A DNA stretch of 64,000 bases from Oceanispirochaeta crateris (GTDB lineage Bacteria; Spirochaetota; Spirochaetia; DSM-2461). The position numbers were made by a program, and so were the translations under genes. The DNA lies in contig NZ_CP036150.1 in assembly GCF_008329965.1 (NCBI RefSeq), forward strand, positions 1,984,001 to 2,048,000, read 5' to 3'. The stretch's first letter is position 1; each line of letters begins with the position of its first letter. Shown piece by piece: positions 54,902 to 62,776 of this stretch. A model generated the notes under the pieces. It ran no database searches. It saw only the letters and a program-made list of their open reading frames with translations, and was not told the origin of the DNA.

Positions 54902-57094
54902 TTATTTATCACCGGCGAGAAGGACATTCAATCTTTTTGACTCTTCGACTGATTCTCCGGCAATTTTCTCAATTTCCTGGATTAGCTGGACGAGTTCACT
55001 GTTGCCACCAACACTTCTCTCGATAGAACCTCGTAGTTCCTGAGAAAGCTGGACCAGCTCATCAAGTCCCGACTTCACTTCCAGGCCGGATTCTGTTTGA
55101 CTTTGGGTGAGACCACCAATTTCGGCTGAGAATTCGGTCAGAGAATTCATGGCAGAAATGATGCGACTTCCTGCTTCTTTTTCATTTTGAGTAGCTCCAT
55201 AGATACTGGAGACCTGATGAAGAGCCGACTCGGTGTTATCTTTGATAGAAGAGAGGGCCTGCTTCACCCCGTCATTTGACTCCACTCCCGATTGTATGAG
55301 GTTACTGATATCCTCAATTGTATGTATGACATCAGACGCTCTGGAAGCAGAATTGGCTGCTAATTTTTTAATCTCCTGTGCAACAACAGCAAATCCATCA
55401 CCTGCATTTCCTGCATGAGCCGCTTCTATAGACGCATTGATTGCCAATAAATTGGTCTGGGAGGCTATATCATTCATCGCATCAATCAGTTGAGTAATGT
55501 CTTTTGATTTTGTCTGAATGTCTCCAATGATCCGTGTTGACTCTACCAGACGCATCTCTGCGGAACCTGTCTCATCCCTCAGCAATTCAACAAACTCCGT
55601 AGTCCTTTTCAAGTCATTCACCGTATTTTCAAAGGTTTTAAGCATATCAATGGTAATTTGGGATGTATCACGGATATTACCATCCTGAGTCTCAAGCTTG
55701 GTCCTGACAGAATTAAAATTTTCAAGAACACTATTGATGGCGTCACTGTTTACCTGTACATGTTTAAACTGATCATCTACAGAAAGTGCAATGGAATCAT
55801 TCTCCTTTTTGAGTAAATCCGTTCTTTTTGAGGCATTGATCACATGTTCGCTCAATCCTCTATTCATTTGAGCCAAGACTTCAGAGACCTTACCCATTTC
55901 ATGAAGAAAATTCTGCAATTTTTCTGTCTTGGCCAGATTGTCCCGGGATGTTCTATCAAGGTTCCTGGCAACTTGCAGACTTTCATATGCCAAGCTCATA
56001 AACATGGCTATATCAAACAACAAGATCCCGAACCCCTGGGCATAGAACAAGGGGTCGATTCCCCTCACAACATAAGAAATATCAACGGCCGCAGTAATAA
56101 TGCCGGCAAAGACACCCAGCAGGATAGGTATGGCGAGACGATTTCCTTTGATAACTGAATTCGTGGCAATCCAGGACATGAGTAGCAATTCCAGTGCCCC
56201 GGGTAGTAGTGTCAGATTAAAAAGGCCTCCCACAGCGATTGATGTGTTACCAAAAACCAAAATACTCAATGAACTGAGGAAGGATATTCCTATGATAACA
56301 ACCCTTAAAACCAGAGAATTGAACTTGTTAAAATATTCCAGGAAGAAAAGAGTCAGAGATCCAAAAAAGATGGGTAAAAAGGCCTTTGAAAGTTTATAAA
56401 ACAACTGATGGCTTATGCTGGGAAAGGTTGCCCCCATTTCAAGAAAGTAAATAGAAAGAGCCAAGTTTGCAATTGCAAAATAGAGACTGGAACGGTCTTC
56501 CCTGTTCATAAAAAAACGCATGAGATAATAGATAAAAATAAAGCAGGAGACCAGAAAAAACGCGGCGTATATATGGATATTTACAAAGTCAGAAAGTTGA
56601 GCCAGGGGATAAAGGGTTTCATAGGTATTCAGGCCTGGGTTTTTCAGGGTGAAGTGTCCACCATCACTGAATAGTATAATGGTGAATACATTGTTTCCGT
56701 CAAAGTTGACAAGTTCTTCAGGAAGCAATGCAAATTTTAATGTCTTTAGTGAAGGAGTATGACTATCATATAAAAGCCCTTCCTGGGAGATATGAACACC
56801 ATTGAGGTAGAGCCTCCACCCTTCTTCATAGCGGCCTAATTCAAATACGACCTGCTGTCCTTTGAGTGATGATGGAATGACCATATTTGTCCGGAAGGCT
56901 GCTAATGTTGTCTGTCCCTTGAATGTACCGGGGAATATTTGCGGGGTCCATCCTGACTCTGGAAAGGAAGCCATGCTGTCTAAAGAAACAGCTTCCCACT
57001 CACTAATAGGCAGGAGTTCAGAGGCGGTGGCAGAAAACACAAAAATATTGAAAAAGATTCCTAGTAAAAGAAGCCGATGCAATGTCTTAATCAT
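54902..57094 (-). CDS. Methyl-accepting chemotaxis protein with 7TMR-DISM sensor
   Basis: 730 residues. Signal peptide, then an extracellular beta-sandwich (FELGRYEEGWRLYLNGVHIS, a DISM/sugar-binding-like fold), seven membrane helices (about 180-375) and a cytoplasmic signalling domain. The hairpin tip resembles that of chemoreceptors: IASQTNLLAINASIEAAHAG then GDGFAVVAQEIKKLA. Receptors with DISM modules probably sense carbohydrates or related ligands. The ribosome site is weak. It follows the IS256 element, transcribed towards it. Confidence 0.9.
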   Translation of the reverse strand: MIKTLHRLLLLGIFFNIFVFSATASELLPISEWEAVSLDSMASFPESGWTPQIFPGTFKGQTTLAAFRTNMVIPSSLKGQQVVFELGRYEEGWRLYLNGVHISQEGLLYDSHTPSLKTLKFALLPEELVNFDGNNVFTIILFSDGGHFTLKNPGLNTYETLYPLAQLSDFVNIHIYAAFFLVSCFIFIYYLMRFFMNREDRSSLYFAIANLALSIYFLEMGATFPSISHQLFYKLSKAFLPIFFGSLTLFFLEYFNKFNSLVLRVVIIGISFLSSLSILVFGNTSIAVGGLFNLTLLPGALELLLMSWIATNSVIKGNRLAIPILLGVFAGIITAAVDISYVVRGIDPLFYAQGFGILLFDIAMFMSLAYESLQVARNLDRTSRDNLAKTEKLQNFLHEMGKVSEVLAQMNRGLSEHVINASKRTDLLKKENDSIALSVDDQFKHVQVNSDAINSVLENFNSVRTKLETQDGNIRDTSQITIDMLKTFENTVNDLKRTTEFVELLRDETGSAEMRLVESTRIIGDIQTKSKDITQLIDAMNDIASQTNLLAINASIEAAHAGNAGDGFAVVAQEIKKLAANSASRASDVIHTIEDISNLIQSGVESNDGVKQALSSIKDNTESALHQVSSIYGATQNEKEAGSRIISAMNSLTEFSAEIGGLTQSQTESGLEVKSGLDELVQLSQELRGSIERSVGGNSELVQLIQEIEKIAGESVEESKRLNVLLAGDK

Positions 57095-57330
57095 TTCAAG
57101 AGTATAATCTGTGTATCATCTTGGGAACAACTACATCTTTATTTTTTTTCAGTTTTATAAGGAATGAGAGTCCCACATGAACTAAGGTCAAACCACTGTT
57201 GATACGAAAGGATTACTAAAAGAGGAGAGTGTTAGCCACGGATTTTTCAAAGTGATTCTGTTGTGATCATGAGAAATACTATGATAAAGTGACCCATCAT
57301 AAAAAACATCATAATAGGGGTTCATTGAAG

Positions 57331-57543
57331 ATGGGGAAAGATACAAAATCAGAGAAACAAATCACTGCAGAAAAATACCTGCACTTGGTTTCCGATTCTA
57401 TTGCCAAGACACCAAAATCCAGAGGACTGTCAAAGTGTCCCTGCCCTAACGTAAAGACCTGTGGTCTCTATGGCAACTGTGTGCTTTGTACAGCCTTTCA
57501 CGTTGGACAAGGACAGCTTCCATTCTGTGAGAGAGGACTCTAA
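57331..57543 (+). CDS. Small cysteine-rich protein of unknown function
   Basis: About 70 residues. The C-terminal half has six cysteines: SKCPCPNVKTCGLYGNCVLC and then LPFCERGL, a pattern resembling small CxC...C...GNC..C...LPxCER proteins seen in Firmicutes and spirochaetes; probable metal binding. ATG 57331 follows AGGGG about 11 bases upstream; an upstream in-frame start at 57289 adds a His-rich stretch without a ribosome site. A strong hairpin follows. Function unknown. Confidence 0.65.
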   Translation: MGKDTKSEKQITAEKYLHLVSDSIAKTPKSRGLSKCPCPNVKTCGLYGNCVLCTAFHVGQGQLPFCERGL

Positions 57544-57602
57544 GAAGGCTCCTGGAGTTAACCACGAGTTTTCAAAAACAAAAAAGATTCCGATTACTAA
57601 TA

Positions 57603-57647
57603 AAATAAAGCTCCTAATCTTTGATGAAAAGATATAGGAGCTTTATT
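57603..57647. terminator. Bidirectional terminator between the small cysteine-rich gene and tctA
   Basis: AAATAAAGCTCCTA (57603-57616) pairs with TAGGAGCTTTATTT (57634-57647); an inner ATCTTT/AAAGAT extends the stem. T-runs occur on both sides, so it can serve both convergent genes. Confidence 0.85.
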
Positions 57648-57687
57648 TTTAAACAGTTGATTGACAATAGAAGCCTATCTTAAACTC

Positions 57688-59208
57688 TTAGATTCTGACA
57701 TCTTCCGTAGTCTCATCTTCACAGGCAGCCTTTGGTCTCCTGATTGTCTTCAGTAAGAAAGGACCTGCTAAAATCAGAACAACCAGAATAAGGAAAAACA
57801 AACTGATTGGTCTGGATACAAATGTAGACCAGTTTCCTTCTGAGAGCATTAGGGATCTTCTCAAGTTCGTCTCAAACAGAGGACCTAAAATCATACCAAG
57901 AATAATTGGGGCAACTGAAAAATTGATTTGTTTCAGCATAAAGCCGCCAAATCCTGCAATCAGAAGAATCCAAACATCAAACATAGAGTTGTTTATTGCA
58001 TAAGATCCAACAAGACAGAAAATGAAGACTGAAGGTATGAGGAAATTCTTCCGGACTGTGATCAAACGACTAAACCCTCTTGCTCCTGCCAGACCAATGA
58101 CAAGCATAAAGACAACAGAAAGAAGAAGACTGATAAAAATGGATGAAACAAAGGGCATCTGCTGCTGGAATAGAATGGGTCCAGGGCGTAGGCCCTGAAT
58201 AATAAGACCACCCATAAGAACAGCGGTCATTGGATCTCCAGGAATACCGAGGGTCATCATAGGAATGAGTGCACCACCAGTACTGGCATTATTTGCCGCT
58301 TCAGGAGCTGCAACACCGTCAATGATACCAGTCCCTAAGAGCTCTTTATTCTTACCGAATTTTTTCTCCTGACCATACGCTACGAGTGAGGCAATAGATC
58401 CCCCTGCAGCAGGAATAGCACCAATCACTGTTCCGATGAGAGAAGATCGGAAGATAGTAGGCACAAGGCGCTTGATATCATGAAAACTTGGTAATATTTT
58501 ATCCAGCTTCTGGGCTATAACATTATGGTGATTGTTCTTCACAATCTGATTAAACATCTCTGCAACACCATAAACACCGATCATGACCGGAATACTGTCA
58601 ATCCCGTCAAGAAGTTCTGCCTGACCAAAGACCATCCTGGGGAAACTTGTAATGGGGTCCAGTCCAAAAGTACCCAGAATTAACCCAAGAACTCCACCGA
58701 TCAATCCCTTAACAGTTGATCCTGGACTGATAATAGCAATGACGCTCAATCCAATAAGAGTGATACCGACATATTCTTCAGCACTGAACTTCAAAGCGAT
58801 GCTCGCTATCAACGGAGCAGCAACACAAAGAACTAAAACACTGAAAAATCCGCCCATAGCTGATGAAATGGTTGAGATACCGATGGCTTCACCTGCACGT
58901 CCCTGCTGACAAAGAGGAAAACCATCAAAACCGGTTGCAATTGAGGAAGGAGTCCCTGGAATATTGATGAGAATTGCAGAAATGGAACCCCCATACACGG
59001 CACCTGTATAAAGCCCCAATAAGAATGCAAAGGACACAACTGGATCCAAACCAAAGGTAAAAGGTATGAACACCGCAATTGTCATAGTTGCTGTCAATCC
59101 AGGTAGTGAACCAAAAACAATCCCCACTAAAACACCAAGAAAAGATGTGACGAACATCATGGGATTCGCAAAATAATGGAGTCCCTGTAAGTATAAATCG
59201 AATGACAT
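57688..59208 (-). CDS. tctA: Tripartite tricarboxylate transporter large permease TctA (second operon)
   Basis: 506 residues, about 11-12 helices. GIVFGSLPGLTATMTIAVFI, GAVYGGSISAILINIPGTPS, IGAIPAAGGSIASLVAYGQE and GIPGDPMTAVLMGGLIIQGL are the family signatures. It is the translocation subunit of the second Tct system. The ATG has TAGGAG upstream and lies 9 bp after tctB. It is clearly paralogous to, not a duplicate of, the TctA at 29884-31434. Confidence 0.95.
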   Translation of the reverse strand: MSFDLYLQGLHYFANPMMFVTSFLGVLVGIVFGSLPGLTATMTIAVFIPFTFGLDPVVSFAFLLGLYTGAVYGGSISAILINIPGTPSSIATGFDGFPLCQQGRAGEAIGISTISSAMGGFFSVLVLCVAAPLIASIALKFSAEEYVGITLIGLSVIAIISPGSTVKGLIGGVLGLILGTFGLDPITSFPRMVFGQAELLDGIDSIPVMIGVYGVAEMFNQIVKNNHHNVIAQKLDKILPSFHDIKRLVPTIFRSSLIGTVIGAIPAAGGSIASLVAYGQEKKFGKNKELLGTGIIDGVAAPEAANNASTGGALIPMMTLGIPGDPMTAVLMGGLIIQGLRPGPILFQQQMPFVSSIFISLLLSVVFMLVIGLAGARGFSRLITVRKNFLIPSVFIFCLVGSYAINNSMFDVWILLIAGFGGFMLKQINFSVAPIILGMILGPLFETNLRRSLMLSEGNWSTFVSRPISLFFLILVVLILAGPFLLKTIRRPKAACEDETTEDVRI

Positions 59209-59217
59209 AATAAACTC

Positions 59218-59703
59218 CTAGATAAGGATTCCCTGGGGGAATGGAATACGAAGAAAGACTTTGAAAATAAAATACATAACGACAGTCAGCACTAATGAGA
59301 CTAAAAGTATGGAAGGTATTTTTTTTCTAACATCTCCTGTTAGGACAATGATCAGAGTTAAAATGAAAACAAAAGCCGCCGAAGCAAATCCTAGCCCCTG
59401 AAGAAGAAAGGGATAGCAGATAAGCATAACAATGGTGAGAAGAAGGTTAAATCCACCTCTGCTTTTATAGAATGGAGTTGTATTTGGAACCGGACAATCC
59501 TCCGGTGCTTCTTTCTTTTTTAAAGATTCTACCATAAGTAAAATAGACAAGAGTCCAAGGATGGCAGAAATAAATCTGGGATAAAATCCAGCATTCATGG
59601 CAAGTACGGTCCCTTCTTTAATAGGAAAAGAAGATGCATAGGTATATACGCTCACAGCGATTACGAGAAAGACTGCACTAGCGATCAAATCTTTTTTATT
59701 CAT
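59218..59703 (-). CDS. tctB: Tripartite tricarboxylate transporter small subunit TctB (second operon)
   Basis: 161 residues, standard TctB length, with four hydrophobic segments: IASAVFLVIAVSVYTYASSF at the N terminus and a C-terminal ILLVSLVLTVVMYFIFKVFL. It stabilises the TctA channel. The ATG follows AGGAGAG. The gap to tctC holds a 10-bp hairpin. Confidence 0.9.
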   Translation of the reverse strand: MNKKDLIASAVFLVIAVSVYTYASSFPIKEGTVLAMNAGFYPRFISAILGLLSILLMVESLKKKEAPEDCPVPNTTPFYKSRGGFNLLLTIVMLICYPFLLQGLGFASAAFVFILTLIIVLTGDVRKKIPSILLVSLVLTVVMYFIFKVFLRIPFPQGILI

Positions 59704-59754
59704 AGATTTAATCTCTCCTAATTATAATATTTTTGAACTGAATGAAATGAAATA

Positions 59755-59789
59755 TATCCGGAAAATCAAGAATAAGGACTTTCCGGATA
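59755..59789 (-). other. Intercistronic hairpin between tctC and tctB (second operon)
   Basis: TATCCGGAAA (59755-59764) and TTTCCGGATA (59780-59789) form a perfect 10-bp stem just after the tctC stop, without a following T-run on the minus strand. Like the repeat array at 32244-32409 it separates binding-protein mRNA from permease mRNA. Confidence 0.75.
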
Positions 59790-59796
59790 CAATATA

Positions 59797-60768
59797 TTAA
59801 TCGTCTACGAATTCTACACCAAGATCATTTACAAGATATTCTAACTGTGCTTCAGCGCTATTTACAACATCAGCAAATTCCATTCGGTCACTGTAAAGTG
59901 GTTGATAACCGGCACCGAGCAGGAAGCTCTGGATTTCAGGATCAGCAAGACATCTGCCAATGGCTTCATCAAGAATCTTGATCTGTTCAGGGTCCATGCC
60001 TTTAGGGGCAACAAATCCTGAGTAATTACCCAGAACAATATCAAATCCCTTTTCTTTTAGAGTAGGCACATCTGGATAATCAGGATGTCTTTCTGCAGAG
60101 GCAATGGCCAACAATCTTAAATCACCAGACTCAATATGCTGTGCAACATCGGGAAGAGGAATATTAGTTGAGTCTACATGACCACCGAGAAGAGCAGTAA
60201 CACCTTCTGCGTATCCGGGATAAGGAATATGATTCAACTCAATACCAGCTTCTGCGGCAAAGATTTCTGCATAAATATGTGCACTAGCACCATTACCGGA
60301 GTTGGAGTTCTTAACTTTTCCGGGGTTGGCTTTAGCATAAGCAACATATTCTTCAATGGTATTCCAGGGACTATCAGCCTTAACTGTAACAGTCGCAGGA
60401 ATTGTAATAACCTGAGAAATAAGTTCTACATTATCTATGTCAGGATAAACAGGAGAGATATACTTCGCTGAAATTGTTGACATTGAAGTTGTTCCGATGG
60501 TGTATCCATCAGTGGGACTGTTTTCAATTAACAAAGAACCAACGACTCCTCCTCCACCAGGTTTATTTTCAACAATAAAATTGACACCCAGATCATCTTC
60601 TAACCAAGAAGTGATAGGTCTAGTGAGTACATCGGTCATTCCACCAACGGACCAGGGAATAATTACTTTTACATCTTTAGATGGGTAAACACCTTCTTCC
60701 TGAGCACCTTCGGCAATCAGTGGAAAGGTCAGTGCAACAAAGCACAAAACCAGTAAAATTTTTTTCAT
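59797..60768 (-). CDS. tctC: Tripartite tricarboxylate transporter binding protein TctC (second operon)
   Basis: About 323 residues. The signal peptide is KKILLVLCFVALTFPLIAEG. KVIIPWSVGGMTDVLTRPIT, NFIVENKPGGGGVVGSLLIE and NSNSGNGASAHIYAEIFAAE match the Bug/TctC family. It binds an unidentified carboxylate. The start is ATG 60766-60768, five bases after GGAGG. The gene is led by a promoter with a perfect palindromic operator. Confidence 0.93.
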   Translation of the reverse strand: MKKILLVLCFVALTFPLIAEGAQEEGVYPSKDVKVIIPWSVGGMTDVLTRPITSWLEDDLGVNFIVENKPGGGGVVGSLLIENSPTDGYTIGTTSMSTISAKYISPVYPDIDNVELISQVITIPATVTVKADSPWNTIEEYVAYAKANPGKVKNSNSGNGASAHIYAEIFAAEAGIELNHIPYPGYAEGVTALLGGHVDSTNIPLPDVAQHIESGDLRLLAIASAERHPDYPDVPTLKEKGFDIVLGNYSGFVAPKGMDPEQIKILDEAIGRCLADPEIQSFLLGAGYQPLYSDRMEFADVVNSAEAQLEYLVNDLGVEFVDD

Positions 60769-60789
60769 AGAAACCTCCATTAAGTCGTG

Positions 60790-60805
60790 TTATTGCATGC
60801 AATAA
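60790..60805. promoter_or_regulatory. Palindromic operator of the second tctCBA operon
   Basis: TTATTGCATGCAATAA is a perfect 16-bp palindrome about 5-20 bases downstream of the expected transcription start. The TTGC-AT-GCAA core resembles GntR-family sites. Confidence 0.7.
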
Positions 60806-60816
60806 TTTTTGACAGT

Positions 60817-60846
60817 ATTGTACTCTCATTGTTTCCAAGATGTCAA
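60817..60846 (-). promoter_or_regulatory. Promoter of the second tctCBA operon
   Basis: On the minus strand TTGACA (60841-60846) and TACAAT (60817-60822) with an 18-base spacer. Confidence 0.7.
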
Positions 60847-60895
60847 CAAAGAATTATCAAAAGCGAAATAATGCAGGCTACAAAAGAAAATATAA

Positions 60896-61438
60896 TTAAA
60901 AGGATATTTTCATATTTTTATTATATATCATAGCAAATCTTTCAAATATCACAGGAATCTGTTTGGAGAAATCCATCCCTTTCTCAGCATATTCAAGACG
61001 AAAGAAGCCTTCGTGCACCTCTTTCCAGGACTCCAGCGATAAGTCGCCTTCGCCCTCTAACCTCGCTTCTTCACTAGTTATGTCTTTGAATTTCTTCCAT
61101 CTAATTCATTGTGTTTGTATGATGCAACCCGGTAATCCATTCCCACTCGTTATTATGGAGAGCTCTCCTACTTCTGGAACCTTCTCATCCATGTCGTACA
61201 ACTCTAAAGCTGAAGAAGTTCCTGTTTTCTTTCCCTCTCGAACAAAGGCTAATAATGTGTTGGCAAGGTTTTCAGTCTGGCCAAGAGATCAAACTGTATA
61301 ATCTCTGTATTGCTTTTCTTTTGATACAGAAATGACTTTATCAATCAGATTTGTTCCAATTTTCCTGTTTTGGTATTCCTGGTTCACGGCGATGCAAACA
61401 ATTTCTGTGGAGTTTGGAATAAGCTTAGTTTTGAGCAT
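60896..61438 (-). pseudogene. Decayed frame: GNAT acetyltransferase end joined to ASCH-domain protein
   Basis: One frame, interrupted by two TGA codons (61289-61291 and 61106-61108), encodes first a GNAT acetyl-CoA segment (EIVCIAVNQEYQNRKIGTNL) and then an ASCH/DUF984 protein: LANTLLAFVREGKKTGTSSA, EVGELSIITSGNGLPGCII and EGEGDLSLESWKEVHEGFFR. The first TGA stands where ASCH proteins have a conserved Trp. The GNAT part lacks its N-terminal half, and the ASCH part its leader. Its start overlaps the end of the membrane-protein gene upstream. It is probably a deletion-fused relic. Confidence 0.75.
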
Positions 61439-61922
61439 TGCCATCGCTTTCAGAACTCATATAAACGCTGAATATCTTAAATAGTTCATTTTTAGACTTT
61501 TTGACCTCATACCAAAATGGAAGGGTACACAATAATATTCCAAATATGAGCATAATAATTGGCACAAAGAAAAATGGCTTCCAAGGGCTGAGGAAAAAAG
61601 ACATGCAGGCTGAGATTAGTCCTGAGAACCATAAAGTCATGAATGCAATAACAAAGGGATGCAATTTCATGGATACATCAATGATCGTCTTATTTTCTTT
61701 TTGAGTCATCCTTCCCTTAATTTGAGGAAGGAATGAGTTACGATAAGAAATTTGTCGATATATTTTGAAATGGTCCTGATGGACCTGTCCATGAAAGACC
61801 TTATTCCCGACACCAATTTTAAAGAGTTTTAGGGGTTCTGTATAATCATTAAGTTTTGATACAACGTCTTCCATTTTCAAATCACAAGTGAAACGAAACG
61901 TCTCATATGGAATGAACCTCAT
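61425..61922 (-). CDS. Hypothetical membrane protein with two central helices
   Basis: About 165 residues. A soluble N-terminal part (FRFTCDLKMEDVVSKLNDYT) precedes two membrane helices (FVIAFMTLWFSGLISACMSF and FFFVPIIMLIFGILLCTLPF) and a short charged tail. I recognise no family. The start is taken as ATG 61920-61922 with GGGGG eight bases upstream; an ATG at 61937 is possible. Its 3' end overlaps the start of the GNAT/ASCH relic. Confidence 0.55.
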   Translation of the reverse strand: MRFIPYETFRFTCDLKMEDVVSKLNDYTEPLKLFKIGVGNKVFHGQVHQDHFKIYRQISYRNSFLPQIKGRMTQKENKTIIDVSMKLHPFVIAFMTLWFSGLISACMSFFLSPWKPFFFVPIIMLIFGILLCTLPFWYEVKKSKNELFKIFSVYMSSESDGNAQN

Positions 61923-61969
61923 GACTAAAACCCCCATTTACACTTAAAAAGATTTCATTGGGTCAATGA

Positions 61970-62746
61970 TCAATAAAAAAAGGAGACAATGGATAAGAGA
62001 ATAACCACGATCATCAGGCAAATCTGAATCTCCCGTTTTTGAAAAGTTCTAATGAAGCGGCCAAACCGTTCAGACTCAAGGCCCGATTCAATTGAAGGCT
62101 TCCTTAAAATTTGTAATGCTCCAGCTGTGGTCAAACTGGTAGCACGGGTAAGGACCCATAGGCCAGGCAGTCCTATACTGAAACTGATGATCAGCGGCGT
62201 AGACAGAATGGCGATATGGTATAAACTGACTGAAGAGCTGAATTCTCCTGTAACAAAATTGAAATTCCAAAGGGTATAAGCAAGAATCCAGAAGACGATA
62301 GCCTTATGAGTTATTATGTAATAGCCAATTTGAATCACTGAGCCACTCTCTGAAATGCTTATCCATGAGGAAGTAAACAAAAGATGGGTCGTTGCTAAGA
62401 CTGCCGCACCGGCAATAGCATTTTCCCATCTTTTTTTCTTGGCATCTGCCAGTATCGCTTCAGTGATATTGATATACATAAGCAGGGCTACAATCACAAG
62501 CAACCAGTTTTCAGGAAATAAATATACCGCTGTAAGGGCTGTAAGAATTCTTCCTCCAAGGAGGGTTGTTAGTTTAATTTTTTCAAATGAAACCATCTCT
62601 TTTGTAAGTAAAACGATAATTGGAAAAATAACAGCCAATACCATATTCCCCCATAATGGAAAAAAACTTGAAAGACAGCTCATTATAAGGATGATCAACA
62701 GATATCCGAAAAACTGAAGTATCACCGCTTTGTTTTTAATTGCCAC
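61970..62746 (-). CDS. Hypothetical polytopic membrane protein
   Basis: 258 residues, about seven or eight membrane helices (for example ILQFFGYLLIILIMSCLSSF and WLLVIVALLMYINITEAIL). A charged stretch near residue 220 (ESGLESERFGRFIRTFQKRE) precedes the last helix. No family recognised. The GTG start has CAGGAGG five bases upstream, so expression is well supported. It lies 30 bp after the chemoreceptor gene on the same strand, implying one transcript. Confidence 0.65.
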   Translation of the reverse strand: MAIKNKAVILQFFGYLLIILIMSCLSSFFPLWGNMVLAVIFPIIVLLTKEMVSFEKIKLTTLLGGRILTALTAVYLFPENWLLVIVALLMYINITEAILADAKKKRWENAIAGAAVLATTHLLFTSSWISISESGSVIQIGYYIITHKAIVFWILAYTLWNFNFVTGEFSSSVSLYHIAILSTPLIISFSIGLPGLWVLTRATSLTTAGALQILRKPSIESGLESERFGRFIRTFQKREIQICLMIVVILLSIVSFFY

Positions 62747-62776
62747 ATTTGCCTCCTGAGATTGAAATCGGACCTT

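Noticed and set aside
60963-61301. 112-codon plus-strand frame
   Set aside because: It is the antisense shadow of the GNAT/ASCH relic, whose protein similarity is on the minus strand.
60896-61438. TGA read as Trp or selenocysteine
   Set aside because: TGA is used as the normal stop in several genes here (for example 2347-2349 and 36351-36353), and the family has no selenocysteine at these positions; decay explains it better.
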